Positions 43,077 to 53,960 of a stretch of DNA of 64,000 nt are shown piece after piece (the stretch's first letter is position 1; each line of letters opens with the position of its first letter). A program made the position numbers and the translations under genes. The notes beneath the pieces are model-generated. The model was given only the letters and a program-made list of their open reading frames with translations, was not told the DNA's origin and searched no databases. Location of the stretch: NCBI GenBank assembly GCA_003315655.1, contig NIZT01000025.1:62001-126000 (forward strand), written 5' to 3'. Source of the stretch: Candidatus Methanobinarius endosymbioticus. GTDB taxonomy: Archaea > Methanobacteriota > Methanobacteria > Methanobacteriales > Methanobacteriaceae.

Positions 43077-44036
43077 TTATTTTTTTTCCAAAGAATGAGC
43101 AGCTTGATATTTATTATGAGTGTAATTGTTTCTATGTGCAAATGGATTGTAAAGAAGACGTCTGAATCCTAATGAAATTAATAATAGATTTTTAACAGTA
43201 TATTGTTTTTTACCAAGGAATATTCTTCGAAATACATCCCCAAGACCTCCACCTGTTAAAATATCCATAAAATAATCACCAAATGTAGGATCTCTAAGAT
43301 TTAATTTTCTTGCAAAGAATATTCGGAGATTATTTCTTCTAATAAGTGTGATTAAAAGAGTAGTAGCTATAAATAAAATTAATGTACACCAGAACCCCCC
43401 TAACATATAAAAACAGATTCCTAAAGCTACAGCGAATGAATGATTACCGACTTCCCCTAGCATTATCTTTCCAGCGAAGTCCAATGGAGAATATCCTATA
43501 CAAATCACTAAAAGTAATAATGGAGCATAAACAGCATAAAATCCCGGAATAGATAGTATAGATCCCGCATCTAACATGACCATAGCTAAAATTGTAAAAA
43601 TACTCATTATAATTACAACCATGGACGTGGATCCTGGTTGCATATCCGAAATATTAATTGGTTGGACAATTAATGCAATCAAAATTGAAGAATAACCTAA
43701 AAGAGGGAAACCAACAATCATAACAGCTAACATTCCAATTCCACGAGATAATTGACCCCATTCAATAGGAAGTTTTCCGATTTTTCTTCTACCAATCAAA
43801 TCATCAAACAATGCAAAAATACCTATTATCAGTATTAAATCATTGAATCCAGCGGGAAAATAAAAGCTAAGTAATGCAAATGGAATAATTGCTAAAGCAC
43901 GAGGAGTTCCTCCTCTAACATTTGTATAAAGATTCCCCAGATAGCCTCTTTCTCCCAAAAATCTGAAAACAACAGTTAAGATGATTGTTAAGATCAAAGA
44001 TGCTATAAATGGCATTAAAATATACTGATAATTCAT
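43077..44036 (-). CDS. MraY-like phospho-sugar transferase (glycosyl transferase family 4)
   Basis: A 319-residue polytopic membrane protein with about nine or ten hydrophobic helices. The acidic FALFDDLIGRRK (about 84-95) matches the first Asp-Asp of MraY/WecA enzymes, and MLGEVGNHSFAVALG takes the place of the usual G-D/N loop motif. It likely transfers a phospho-sugar from a UDP precursor to a polyprenyl phosphate, starting a pseudomurein or glycan lipid cycle. The MurG-like gene follows on the same strand after the dead nitroreductase. Confidence 0.8.
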   Translation of the reverse strand: MNYQYILMPFIASLILTIILTVVFRFLGERGYLGNLYTNVRGGTPRALAIIPFALLSFYFPAGFNDLILIIGIFALFDDLIGRRKIGKLPIEWGQLSRGIGMLAVMIVGFPLLGYSSILIALIVQPINISDMQPGSTSMVVIIMSIFTILAMVMLDAGSILSIPGFYAVYAPLLLLVICIGYSPLDFAGKIMLGEVGNHSFAVALGICFYMLGGFWCTLILFIATTLLITLIRRNNLRIFFARKLNLRDPTFGDYFMDILTGGGLGDVFRRIFLGKKQYTVKNLLLISLGFRRLLYNPFAHRNNYTHNKYQAAHSLEKK

Positions 44037-44370
44037 TTTTTATTCCCTATGATTTATTTAAAATTATTTAATAAGTTTTTCACTTAAAATCTTAATAATA
44101 ACCCTATTTTAATTATTTCTTTATTATATTTTATTTTTTGTCCTAATTCATATAATTTTAATCTAATTTATTATAATTAACCTATTTATTTAATAATATA
44201 GTTACTAAAAAATTATATTTTTAATATTATTTGTAATTATAACTTATAATTTAAATTTTAAATAAGATTTTACTAATATATAATCTTTTGTAAAAATTCA
44301 TATAAAATAAGAAGAAATAAGAACAGTGAAAGTAAAAATAGTAATTTTTAAAATGAAATATTTTTAAAAA
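44037..44370. other. AT-rich intergenic region
   Basis: About 330 bases between the MraY-like start and the pelA stop. Nothing beyond A/T-rich sequence is recognisable. Confidence 0.4.
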
Positions 44371-45432
44371 TCATTTAAGAGGGTATCTTAAAAGTGCAGC
44401 TAATCCTCCCAAAGATTCAAGCTGTTTTCCACCATCATGTTCACTACTAATTACCATAACTTTTCCATTCATATTTTCAACTAAATCCATGACTTTTTCT
44501 AGTTTTTCAATCCGAACAAGTTTATCTAAAACTAATAATTTTTTAATAGCACCAGCATTAGCTGCATTAATAGTTTTTTCTTTTCCATAGACAACCAGTT
44601 TACTAGTTTTTGATATTTCTTCCAATATTTCTTCAAGTGCATATATTTCTTTGGTAATTCTATTTTCAGCAGTTAATTTCTCAACCACTCCCCTTTTTAG
44701 GACTTCATGGATGCCTACTCTTCCACCAGTCCCTGCTGTTTCAAGTATTGCGATTTTCGATAAATTAGGATATTTATCTTCTAAAAAATCATAGAAACTA
44801 TTTTTTGTAAAACCAGGACCTACAATAATAATATTCTGAATATCATTAAATTTATTCAAACTATCTACTATTTTTTGATAGAATTCATCAATATTTTTCT
44901 GCCTATTTTTATCGATTATTCTCTTTCCAGAAATATTTCCTATGATTGGCCCATAATATTCAATTCCAAATTGACGAACTAAGCCAAAATCAGCTACATC
45001 ATCTTCAATAGAAACAATTATTGCAGAAAGTTTTTTTGATGCTTCGACAGCTTGTTTAACTCTGTTTAAAATATAACGTGACCAATGTTCTTTTTTTATT
45101 TTGACTGATACATTTAATTTAATTTCAAGTGTATGATGAGAACTTAAAGGAATTAAATCTTCTGGACCAGAAACAATAGCCCCCGTAGCTCTCAATTTTC
45201 CAGTAAACATGTGAAAACTAACTGATTCAACCTTAATTTCTATGAAAAATGTTTTTTTAATTCCTCTATCACTCCGAAGTTTATCTCCAGTAGTATCTTG
45301 TATTCTACGGGTTGTTTTAGAGGAAACAACATCTCCTTCTTCAATTATATATGAAATATGCCAAAGATCATCTAAAGTTTCAGGAACTAGATCCATTATG
45401 CCTTGTTTTGTATCTTGATATGTTATTCTCAT
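44371..45432 (-). CDS. pelA: mRNA surveillance protein Pelota
   Basis: A 353-residue archaeal Pelota (Dom34), an eRF1-like protein that rescues stalled ribosomes with aEF1A and ABCE1. The N-terminal Sm-like domain starts MRITYQDTKQGIMDLVPETL and includes DLWHISYIIEEGDVV. The central domain has VSIEDDVADFGLV and IVGPGFTKNSFYDFL, and the C-terminal domain VVYGKEKTINAANAGA. No GGQ motif is present, as expected. I choose the ATG at 45432 after AAAGGTG; a GTG four codons earlier overlaps that ribosome site. The protein is complete. Confidence 0.96.
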   Translation of the reverse strand: MRITYQDTKQGIMDLVPETLDDLWHISYIIEEGDVVSSKTTRRIQDTTGDKLRSDRGIKKTFFIEIKVESVSFHMFTGKLRATGAIVSGPEDLIPLSSHHTLEIKLNVSVKIKKEHWSRYILNRVKQAVEASKKLSAIIVSIEDDVADFGLVRQFGIEYYGPIIGNISGKRIIDKNRQKNIDEFYQKIVDSLNKFNDIQNIIIVGPGFTKNSFYDFLEDKYPNLSKIAILETAGTGGRVGIHEVLKRGVVEKLTAENRITKEIYALEEILEEISKTSKLVVYGKEKTINAANAGAIKKLLVLDKLVRIEKLEKVMDLVENMNGKVMVISSEHDGGKQLESLGGLAALLRYPLK

Positions 45433-45877
45433 TTGACTTTTCACCTTTTAATCATCATATATTAAAATATTTCTTAATTTTTATTTAATTATTTCATTTT
45501 AAGTTTGATTATCTTATTTATTTCCTATTTATTTATAATTAAATATAATTAAATTATAAAAATATATTTTATAAAAATAATTTATAAAATAATTATCATT
45601 AATCTAATTCTTTTAGTTATAGAAATATTATATCCAATACTAAAAATAAGTATCTAAATCTTATATTTAATCCTAGTTTATATTTTGGCTATTTATAAAA
45701 TATTATTAATTTTAATAAAATTAATATTAATTAATAAAATTTTATTAATGATTTTTATAGATATTTAAAAAAAATAAAAAATAAATAATATAATAGTTAA
45801 TGTATACAAAATTTTAATAAAAATAAAAAGATACTAATAAATAAAGATTTATTATATAAATGAAGGAGTTATTATAA
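45433..45877. other. Divergent AT-rich intergenic region
   Basis: About 445 bases between pelA and the DUF5518 gene. No gene or RNA seen. A GAAGGAG site (45863-45869) belongs to the DUF5518 gene. Confidence 0.4.
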
Positions 45878-46252
45878 ATGGAATTTGGAAAAACTAGTTC
45901 AATTATCATTAGTTTGATCCTAGGATGGATTTTAACCTTTTTATTTGATAATGTATTTGTAATAACTTTTGTAGGATTTATTTCAACATACATAGTTAGA
46001 AAAGAAAGTAAAAGTTTTATGATTGGAGTTATAGCTGCACTCTTATTTACAATACTTAATTTTTTTGGAGGATTAATAATACCTCCTAATATCCCATCAT
46101 ACATAGCTGAAAATATCGGATTTGACCTAACAAACTTCATCATAGGTTTTTTAGTAACATGTGTTCTTGCAGGAATATTAGGGTTCCTTGGAGGTTTTAT
46201 TGCAGAAAAAGCATATAAAAGAATAAATCCCGAAGAATTCAAAAACAACTAG
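45878..46252 (+). CDS. DUF5518 family membrane protein
   Basis: A 124-residue protein with four predicted membrane helices (about 7-30, 35-65, 70-85 and 95-118) separated by short loops. A glycine-rich final helix (LAGILGFLGGFIAEKAYK) precedes a charged tail. Such small four-helix proteins are common and often multicopy in Methanobrevibacter; function unknown. A GAAGGAG ribosome site lies eight bases before the ATG. Intact. Confidence 0.75.
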   Translation: MEFGKTSSIIISLILGWILTFLFDNVFVITFVGFISTYIVRKESKSFMIGVIAALLFTILNFFGGLIIPPNIPSYIAENIGFDLTNFIIGFLVTCVLAGILGFLGGFIAEKAYKRINPEEFKNN

Positions 46253-46363
46253 GAAAAAAGGTAAATGAGTAATAAAAATTAATAAAAAAATAATAACTAT
46301 AATAAATAACAAAAAATAATAATATCAAATTATAAGTAATAAAAACAATAAGATTAAGATAAA

Positions 46364-47648
46364 ATGAAAATTGGAATCATTGGAGGAACAAAAGGTCTTG
46401 GAAAAACATTAGCAAGTATTTTAAAAAAAGAAAGTTATGATGTAACTATTACAGGGCGTGCCAAAGCTACAGGTGAACAAGTCAGTGCTGACTTAGGAGT
46501 TGAATACTCTGATAACAATGAAAAATAGCTTCTTTATCAGATATTGTTATTGTGTCTGTTCCAATATACACAACAACAAAAGTGATAGAAGAAATAGCTA
46601 ATTCAATGCAACCTGGTTCATTAATGTTAGATGTTACATCTGTAAAAGTTGAACCTATTAAACTAATGAAAAAGCTTTTAAATAAAGATGTTGAATTCAT
46701 ACCAACACAACCTATTTTTGGACCAAAAACTACTAACTTGAATGGACAAGTAGTTTGTTTTGACACCAACAGATAAATCTCATAAAAAAGGAAAATGTTA
46801 TCCAAAAATAATAAAATTTTTAGAAAGCCACAAAGCCAGGATAAATTGAATCTAGTCCTGAAGAACATAACAATATGATGGCTGTAGTTCAAGTTTTAAC
46901 ATATTTTTCTTATATTTCAACGGCTGCAGCTATTAAAGAAATTGGAATAAGATACTAGAAAATTTGCAAGCCCTATTTACAATCTCATGGTAGATATGAT
47001 TTCTAGAATCGTTTCTCAAAACCCTTTTCTTACATAGTCTATACAACTAGAAAATCAAAATGGTGAAAAAGTGAGACAAACATTTGATAATTCTGTTATT
47101 GAATTGAAGAAAGTTATTAGTGAACAAGACGAAGAAAAATTTGTGGAAATATCTATTGAAGCAAGTAAAAATTTAGATGATATACAATCTGCACTAGGTA
47201 GAAGTGACAAAGCTATTGATTCTCAAAGTCATGAAATAACTTTGTTAAAACACTCTATTGGAAAAGAAATAGCTCTTCAACATATTTATTCTGAAGAAGT
47301 GCGTGAAAGTTTCTTAAAAGAATTAATTCCTGATTTTGTAACCTTAGATACTGGTAAAAGAGAAAAAAATTGAAAATATCTAACATTAGAATATTAGATG
47401 ATATTGATCTATTAAATTGGAAATTGAATAATGAGTCTACAAAAATAAATTCAATTAACTGTATTTTTCCAAAGAAAGCTAATGAAAAAACTATTGAAAA
47501 TAGCATTGAAGATGTTATTGAAGTTAAAATTACATATATATATACAGGACATCAAATTCCAGAAGATTCCATGAGTATTACATTTGAAATTCATGCCTTT
47601 GATAAAAATACTTTCAAATCTGTTGAAAAATTATTAACAGGATTTTGA
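46364..47648 (+). pseudogene. tyrA: Prephenate dehydrogenase, broken
   Basis: TyrA oxidatively decarboxylates prephenate to 4-hydroxyphenylpyruvate for tyrosine synthesis. The start MKIGIIGGTKGLGKTLASIL is the NAD-binding loop, followed after a shift near 46525 by DIVIVSVPIYTTTKVIEEIA and FIPTQPIFGPKT. Further breaks fall near 46763, 46847 and 46950, and a TAG stands in place of Tyr near 47037. A helical segment (47071-47373) and then the C-terminal extension typical of archaeal TyrA (47370-47648) follow in separate frames. At least five lesions make it inactive. Unless another copy exists, the cell needs tyrosine from outside. Confidence 0.85.
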
Positions 47649-48040
47649 GGAATAATTAGATAATAGTAGATAATATTCATTAAAGTCATGTAATAATAAA
47701 TAATATTTAATAATAGCTAAAAGAAATATAAGAGATAAATTATCTATATAATCTTATCATCTTAATATTTATTTTTATATTTACTTTTAAATTTATATTA
47801 TATTTGTATGTTTTAACCATTACTTTTATCATATTTCTGGTGAAAATATTTTATAAAATTTTAAATATATTATCCAAAAATTTATTCATGTTTAATAGTA
47901 TTAAAATTTCTATTAAATTCTAATTTTTAAATTAAAAAATCAATAAAATGATTATAATATCTTAATAATTTTTTAAAGGTTAATAAAGAAGTTATAAGTA
48001 TTTTAAATAGAAAAATGATTTTTTAAAAAATATTCAAAAT

Positions 48041-48057
48041 CGAAACTTTTATATAGT
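48041..48057 (+). promoter_or_regulatory. BRE/TATA promoter
   Basis: CGAAACTTTTATATAGT combines a BRE-like CGAAA with the TATA box TTTATATA, one of the clearest promoters in the window. Transcription would start about 25 bases downstream, near 48080, more than 400 bases before cdc48. Confidence 0.5.
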
Positions 48058-48079
48058 ATGAAAGACAATTTTATTATAG

Positions 48080-48180
48080 TAACAAAAACTTACTAAAAGA
48101 TTTTTAGTGTGAAATGTTAAAAATTATTTGTATAAAAAATCATTTTGCACTAATCATAATTAAAAATTATGATTTTTACA
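48080..48180 (+). ncRNA. Candidate short leader RNA or small RNA
   Basis: Bounded by the promoter at 48041 and a perfect 10-bp hairpin (AATCATAATT, loop AAA, AATTATGATT; 48152-48174) followed by TTTA. A second small stem ACTAAAA/TTTTTAGT occurs at about 48092-48110. No open frame is present. It could be a small RNA, or an attenuator ahead of cdc48. Hypothesis only. Confidence 0.3.
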
Positions 48181-48491
48181 AATTATTAATTTTATATCAT
48201 ATAAATTACAAATTCAAAGCTTTAAAAATAATATAGAGCTATGAAAAATTATTCAATCTACAAGTTATAGTTACAAAACTATACTTTAAAAATAATATTA
48301 AGAAATTGAACTTAGATATTACATGAACTAACAGGACAGTTATTTAAAAATAATTTCTAAAAATTAAATTATTCTTAATAGGAGTATTATTAATATTATA
48401 AATTAGAATTAACCAAAATTTTAATTAACAAATATTTATTATAAATTAAATTTCATTTAATTTTCAAAACATAATAAGGGAGTTTTTAAAA

Positions 48492-50696
48492 ATGGAAAGA
48501 AACGAGATAAGTCTTAAAGTCGCAGAAGCGATTGCTCAAAGTGACGTTGGAAGAGGGGTCGCGAGAATAGATCCCGCATGTATGGAAAAATTAGACCTCC
48601 TTGATGGGGATGTAATTGAAATTGAATCAAACAAAATTACAGCTGCAAAAGCAGTGTCTTCACAAAGTGACATTGGGTTAGGTGTCATGAGAATTGATGG
48701 AATATTAAGAAAGAATGCAGGAGCATCTATTGGTGAAGAAATAATTATCAGAAAAGCTGAAGTTAAAAATGCTAAAAAAATTGTTTTAGCACCAGTAGAA
48801 AATCAAATAAGCATCAGAGGAGATATCAGAAGAGCTTTTGCAAATCAAGTTATGACACAAGGCGACATTATTGTCACGGGTGTACGTCAACAACAAATGC
48901 CACAACCTGGAATGGGTGGAAGCTTAATTGACAATATGTTTAGAGAAATGATGGATGTTGCTCCACTTGGAGAAATTAAATTAGCTGTTGTTTCTACTAA
49001 TCCTGCAGGAATTGTTAAAGTAGGGCCAACTACACAAGTAGAAGTTCAAACTGAACCAGTAGATCTTTCAAAAATTGAAGGAGTTAAAAATGTAATCGAT
49101 GTTAGTTATGAAGACATCGGAGGTCTTAAAGAAGAAGTTAAAAAAGTCAGAGAAATGATTGAAATTCCTCTTAAAAGACCAGAACTATTTGAAAGATTGG
49201 GCATTGCACCTCCAAAAGGAGTATTAATGCATGGACCTCCAGGTACTGGTAAAACTTTATTAGCTAAGGCGGTAGCTAGTGAAAGTGATGCTCATTTCAT
49301 ATTAATCAATGGTCCTGAAATAATGAGTAAATATGTTGGAGGTTCTGAAGAAAATTTAAGAGAATTCTTTGAAGAAGCTGAAGAAAATTCTCCATCTATT
49401 ATATTTATCGATGAGTTAGATGCAATTGCTCCAAAAAGAGAAGAAACACAAGGAGAAGTTGAAAGAAGAACTGTAGCTCAATTGCTTACATTAATGGATG
49501 GACTTAAATCAAGAGGACAAGTTGTAGTTATAGGAGCTACCAATAGACCAGATTCCCTTGATCAAGCTCTCCGTAGACCAGGGAGATTTGACAGGGAAAT
49601 TGAAATAGGAGTTCCAGATAGTGAGGAACGAAAAGAAGTTATGGAAATTCACACCAGAGGGATGCCTTTAGATGAAGATGTGGATTTAGATGAAATAGCG
49701 GACACAACTCATGGTTTTGTTGGAGCAGATCTTGAATCTTTATGTAAAGAAGCAGCTATGAGAGTTGTAAGAAGAGTTCTTCCTGATATAAAAGGTGATG
49801 AAGAAATTCCTAAAGAAACATTGAAAAAAATCATTGTTAAAAAAGATGATTTTAAAGAAGCTCTTAAAGAAATTCAACCATCTGCACTTAGAGAAGTTTT
49901 AGTTCAAATTCCTGATATTGGATGGGACGATATCGGAGGACTTAAAAATGCTAAACAAGAACTTCAAGAAGCAGTAGAATGGCCATTGAAATATCCTGAA
50001 AACTTCGAAAAATTCGGTGTTAAGCCACCTAAAGGAACAATGCTATATGGTTCTCCAGGAACTGGTAAAACATTACTGGCTAAAGCTGTAGCAAACGAAA
50101 GTGAAGCTAATTTTATTGCTGTAAAAGGACCAGAATTATTATCCAAATGGGTAGGAGAATCTGAAAAAGGAGTAAGAGAAGTATTTAGGAAAGCTAGGCA
50201 AACTGCACCTACTGTTATATTCTTTGATGAGATCGACTCTATTGCAAGTACAAGAGGCAATTCTAGTGGAGATTCTGGTGTAACTCAAAGGGTGGTTAAC
50301 CAATTACTTACTGAAATCGATGGTATGGAAGAATTACAAGATGTAGCTATTATCGCAGCAACAAATCGTCCAGATATAATTGATCCCGGATTAATGAGAC
50401 CTGGTAGATTTGATAGACATATTAAAGTAGATAATCCTAATAAAGAAGGGCGTTTAGCTATCTTTAAAGTTCATACTGAAGGTATGCCTCTTGCGAAAAA
50501 TGTTGATCTTAAAAAATTAGCTAAAGAAACTGATGGATATGTCGGAGCAGACATTGAAGCAGTATGTCGTGAAGCTGCAATATTAACTTTAAGAGATGAT
50601 ATTGAATCTAAAGAAGTTAGTATGAAATACTTTAACAAAGCTATGGAAAAGGTTAAACCGGGTTCAGATGACGGAAATATGGTACAGTACCTCTAA
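48492..50696 (+). CDS. CDC48/VAT family AAA+ ATPase
   Basis: A 734-residue p97-type unfoldase that feeds proteins to the proteasome. The N-domain (about 1-185) has a double-psi barrel, [20 protein letters not shown]. The D1 ring has Walker A GPPGTGKT and Walker [10 protein letters not shown]2 has GSPGTGKT (Ser for the usual Pro) and VIFFDEID, with arginine-finger RPGRFDR in both. The tail ends NMVQYL. It is intact, highly expressed in relatives, and has GC content visibly above its surroundings. AAGGGAG is the ribosome site. It has the long upstream region described above. Confidence 0.97.
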   Translation: MERNEISLKVAEAIAQSDVGRGVARIDPACMEKLDLLDGDVIEIESNKITAAKAVSSQSDIGLGVMRIDGILRKNAGASIGEEIIIRKAEVKNAKKIVLAPVENQISIRGDIRRAFANQVMTQGDIIVTGVRQQQMPQPGMGGSLIDNMFREMMDVAPLGEIKLAVVSTNPAGIVKVGPTTQVEVQTEPVDLSKIEGVKNVIDVSYEDIGGLKEEVKKVREMIEIPLKRPELFERLGIAPPKGVLMHGPPGTGKTLLAKAVASESDAHFILINGPEIMSKYVGGSEENLREFFEEAEENSPSIIFIDELDAIAPKREETQGEVERRTVAQLLTLMDGLKSRGQVVVIGATNRPDSLDQALRRPGRFDREIEIGVPDSEERKEVMEIHTRGMPLDEDVDLDEIADTTHGFVGADLESLCKEAAMRVVRRVLPDIKGDEEIPKETLKKIIVKKDDFKEALKEIQPSALREVLVQIPDIGWDDIGGLKNAKQELQEAVEWPLKYPENFEKFGVKPPKGTMLYGSPGTGKTLLAKAVANESEANFIAVKGPELLSKWVGESEKGVREVFRKARQTAPTVIFFDEIDSIASTRGNSSGDSGVTQRVVNQLLTEIDGMEELQDVAIIAATNRPDIIDPGLMRPGRFDRHIKVDNPNKEGRLAIFKVHTEGMPLAKNVDLKKLAKETDGYVGADIEAVCREAAILTLRDDIESKEVSMKYFNKAMEKVKPGSDDGNMVQYL

Positions 50697-51501
50697 TTAA
50701 ATAATTAGATTTCTGATTACAAGAGATGAAATAGTTTCTGATTAATTGATAGATTAATTGGTCACTAACCTCCTTATATTACCTCATATAATATAAAACT
50801 ATATCATCAACTTATAATCAAACTTCACTATGATTAGAAGGTTTTATCTCTCCAGATGAAAAATACTGCAAGTTTGAAAACCAGATTTTTTCTATTGGAA
50901 AAACTTTTATTTAGTTTTAACATTAAAAAAAAAATTTGGATATTCCGATAAAATCTCAGATTCAAATAGTTTAAATTTACATTTGGACATTTAGAATCTT
51001 TGATTTTAAAAGTTTTAAAAACACCTTTTTAATTCAATATGGTTAAAAAACCAATAAATGGGGGAATCATTTGATGATCCTCATTTTTTATTTAATATAA
51101 GTAATACTTTTTATTATATTTTTAATAATTATCCATTAAGTATCTTGATAAATTAGCATTTTAATAATTATTTAATTTTAATAATAATTTTATAATTAAT
51201 ATACTATTTTATATTTAATAATATATTAGTTATTAATCTTATTATTTTATTAATTTATTTATATATTTATTCTATAGTTTAATTATATATTTTTATTTTA
51301 TATCTATTTTATTTCATAATTTTATATTTATTTAATATATCCATCTTATTTAGTTATTTTATTTATTTAAACTCTATTATTTAATTAGTATAATGAATAT
51401 ACTAATACATAAATCAATTTACAAACTAATTTTAAAATATTATATAAAATCAAATTTAATAGCTGGTGACTGAAATATTAACTATTATATATGGCGATTA
51501 T
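50697..51501. other. Region downstream of cdc48
   Basis: About 800 bases. The first 390 (to about 51090) are less AT-rich than other spacers but contain no open frame on either strand. They end in a bulged hairpin GGGGAATCAT-TTG-ATGATCCTC (51061-51082) followed by a T-rich run, a plausible terminator on the plus strand. From 51090 to 51500 only A/T-rich sequence is seen. Confidence 0.4.
51058..51092 (+). terminator. Terminator-like hairpin
   Basis: A stem ATCAT/ATGAT with loop TTG and a continuing GGGG/CCTC pairing across one bulged A, followed by ATTTTTTATTT. It ends the higher-complexity segment that follows cdc48. Confidence 0.35.
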
Positions 51502-52048
51502 ATGAATGAATATAATTTTATTCTATTTCATAAATAATCAACTAGAAAGGAAATTTTTAATTTTATAATGCCTATTATAACCGATCTAGGAAAGTATAAT
51601 AACTGTATTAACAATATGTTTTATTTTACTTGTATATGGAGGTTATTAGAAAAAATAATCAAGTCAAAAAAATAGCTATTATTGGAGTAATAGCAATAGT
51701 AACCACCGCTGCTATAATAAATATTCTTAAGATAACTGTGGTAGAACCTAGACCATTTATTGCATTAGTTAATGTTAATCTTTTGATTTATGAAAATGAT
51801 TCTCTTTCATTTCCTTCAGGGCGTACTGGAAATATTTTTGCTTTATTAACAGCAATAGGTCTACATTGGACAATTTGTTGGAAAAAAATCCAGTGAAATT
51901 AGTTTGGCTATTAATTTCTATAGTATGTATAGTTGGTTTTTCTAGAATATACAATGGAGTCCGTTATCCTTTTGTTGTTTTAATAGGAATAATAGGTGGA
52001 ATTATAGCTACTAAAATAGTTAATAGATTTTTTAAGGATTATAACTAA
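51502..52048 (+). pseudogene. PAP2 family phosphatase, broken
   Basis: PAP2 lipid phosphatases are membrane enzymes with motifs KxxxxxRP, PSGH and SRxxxxxHxxxD. Frames from ATG 51502 join into INNQLE, then PIITDLG, IAIVTTAAIINILK, VEPRPF, SFPSGRTGNIFALL and GFSRIYNGVRYPF. Two frameshifts at the 5' end and one near 51886 break the gene. The catalytic residues are also changed: PSGH is PSGR, the HYP of motif 3 is RYP, and the final Asp is Val. Both kinds of change show loss of function. Confidence 0.83.
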
Positions 52049-52219
52049 AATAGAAATTTTTTAAGAAGAATTTTTGATAAAATATATTAACTTTATCATA
52101 TTTTAATTTATAAATTTTATATAATTAAAAATTTTAATAATCATAAAATTACAAATCCAAATATTTATCATGATTTTAATATCAATTTAATATATAATCA
52201 TTATTTAGAAGGTGTCAAA

Positions 52220-53066
52220 ATGGATGAAGATATTATAGAAGCTATGGGAAAAGCTAAGGTTATTATAAAAAATGGAAAAGTCATTGATGTAGAAGAACCA
52301 ATAATCGAATATTGTCCATTATTTCATAAACATAGTGGAATAGAAAAATTAACTAAAGAAGAAATAAAAAAACATGGAATTTAGAATAGATGATTTTGGT
52401 ATGTGTACATCAAAACGTGAAATTAAAATGAAAGATTTCTTATCATTTGGAATTTCTGAAATTATTTCAACATTTCTTAATGAAAATATTGTTGATTGTG
52501 CTATTATGGTTTGTGAAAGCTGTGGAACTATAATAATTACAGATAGAGAAATGGCTCAAGGTATTGGTCAAAGCATATCTGGTTTAGCTAGTACAAACCC
52601 TATAACAGAAATAATAGAAAAAATAGGAATAAATAATATTTTAGATTCAAAAACAGCTTTAATTGATCAGACTGAAGGCATCAATTTAGCTATATCTAAT
52701 TAGTACAAAAAAATTGCAGTTACAATAGTTAATCCTGAAGATGGAAAAAAGATTTGAGAATTAGAAAGAAAATACAACAAAAATCCTGAAAATGAGAATT
52801 TGCTTTCTATTTCTATATTTAATGTTCATACCACTGGAGTTAATGAAAAAAAGCTAAAAAATTATTTGATTTTTGTGATGTTATAACTTCATGTGCTTCT
52901 AAACCAATTCGTGATATTGCAGAAAAAAGAGTTATTATAAAGTAGGAGAATCCATTCCAATATATTCTGCTACTAAAAAAGGAAAAGAATTTTTAGAACT
53001 TAGAATAAAAAAATAGGCGGAATTGATCCTAAAAAGGATCCTAAATCTCCTAAACCACTGATATAA
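52220..53066 (+). pseudogene. Methanogenesis marker protein 8 (DUF2099), broken
   Basis: From ATG 52220, after an AGGTG ribosome site, MDEDIIEAMGKAKVIIKNGK and IIEYCPLFHKHSGIEKL match the DUF2099 N-terminus. A shift near 52375 leads into FRIDDFGMCTSKREI, DFLSFGISEIISTFL, CESCGTIIITDREMAQGIG and ALIDQTEGINLA. A TAG at about 52701 and a TGA near 52756 stand in frame, then further shifts near 52860, 52943 and 53015 lead to the C-terminus GIDPKKDPKSPKPL and the TAA at 53064-53066. The family occurs in nearly all methanogens, so its loss is notable. No second copy is in the window. Confidence 0.85.
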
Positions 53067-53189
53067 ACTATTAATTACCATGATAAAAGAAATAATAATA
53101 AAAAAAATAAAAATAATAAAATAATAATAAAATAAAAAAATTAGAATAATAATAAAAATTATGTAATAATAATCATGACAACTAGATAA

Positions 53190-53567
53190 CTATAAATTAT
53201 CAGCTACAGCACGAATAATACAGCTTTGAGTAATTAGTCCTATTAAAACATTTCTTTCAACAACAGGAATTCTTTGATATCCAGTATCCCCCATGATTCG
53301 ACTAATTTCTTTTATAGTTGTTTTTTCACCTACAGTAGATAAATTTCTACTCATTAAATCTTCTACTTTAAGACCCATAGCTTCACTTCCAGCAAGTAAA
53401 ACATCCCTATGAGTTATTAAACCAACAAGATAAGTATTATCAACTACAGGAACTGCACCGATATTAGTCCTAACCATTTTTAATTTAGCTGCAGCTATCA
53501 AATCAGATGGTGATGAAACTATAATGTCTTCCAACATTATATCTTTAGCACGTAATTTTTCAATCAT
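53190..53567 (-). CDS. Two-CBS-domain protein
   Basis: A protein of about 125 residues with two CBS domains in tandem: DLIAAAKLKMVRTNIGAVPVV then YLVGLITHRDVL, and TIKEISRIMGDTGYQRIPVV then VLIGLITQSCII. CBS pairs bind adenosyl nucleotides and usually regulate a partner; here there is no attached domain. I prefer the start MIEKLRAKDIM at 53567; a longer version reaching 53624 begins with unrelated hydrophobic residues. Intact. Confidence 0.82.
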   Translation of the reverse strand: MIEKLRAKDIMLEDIIVSSPSDLIAAAKLKMVRTNIGAVPVVDNTYLVGLITHRDVLLAGSEAMGLKVEDLMSRNLSTVGEKTTIKEISRIMGDTGYQRIPVVERNVLIGLITQSCIIRAVADNL

Positions 53568-53960
53568 TATATCATATGATATATTTATTTTAAATGATAT
53601 ATTAAAATTTCTATAGAATATCAATAATATATTAAAAAATATAATAAAATTCTCAAAAATTATTTAAAAAAAATTAATTTAGAAATTAATTCAAAAATAA
53701 TGAAAAATTTTAAAATGTACTAAAAAATACTTAAAATTAATTAAAATAATAAAAAATAAATGAAAATAATGAAAAATAATTAAAGATTATAGATTATTAT
53801 AGAGTATTAAAATATTTAAAAATAGTAACAATATTATAATTTTATAAATATAATATAAAAATTAGTAGATTATTTAAAAAATAAATAAAATATAAAGTAA
53901 ATATAAATATTTAATAAATATAATTAAAATAAATCAATCAAATTTTAATGAGGTATTGAA
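53568..53960. other. Divergent AT-rich intergenic region
   Basis: About 390 bases of A/T-rich sequence between the CBS gene and thiC, with many AAAATAATTAAA-like imperfect repeats. No gene or RNA was recognised. Confidence 0.4.

Larger units (their letters stand above)
47649..48491. other. Long region upstream of cdc48
   Basis: About 840 bases without a protein gene. It holds a good archaeal promoter at 48041 and a terminator-like perfect hairpin at 48152-48174, both listed separately. The rest is AT-rich, with weak inverted repeats such as TATAGTT/AACTATA near 48265-48285. Confidence 0.45.

Noticed and set aside
51065-51080. C/D box small RNA with TGATGAT
   Set aside because: A C-box-like TGATGAT occurs, but no correctly placed D box CTGA follows; the element reads better as part of a hairpin.
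52690-52710. TAG as pyrrolysine in marker 8
   Set aside because: The gene carries several other frameshifts and a TGA; no Pyl genes or insertion context are seen, and Methanobacteriales normally lack pyrrolysine.
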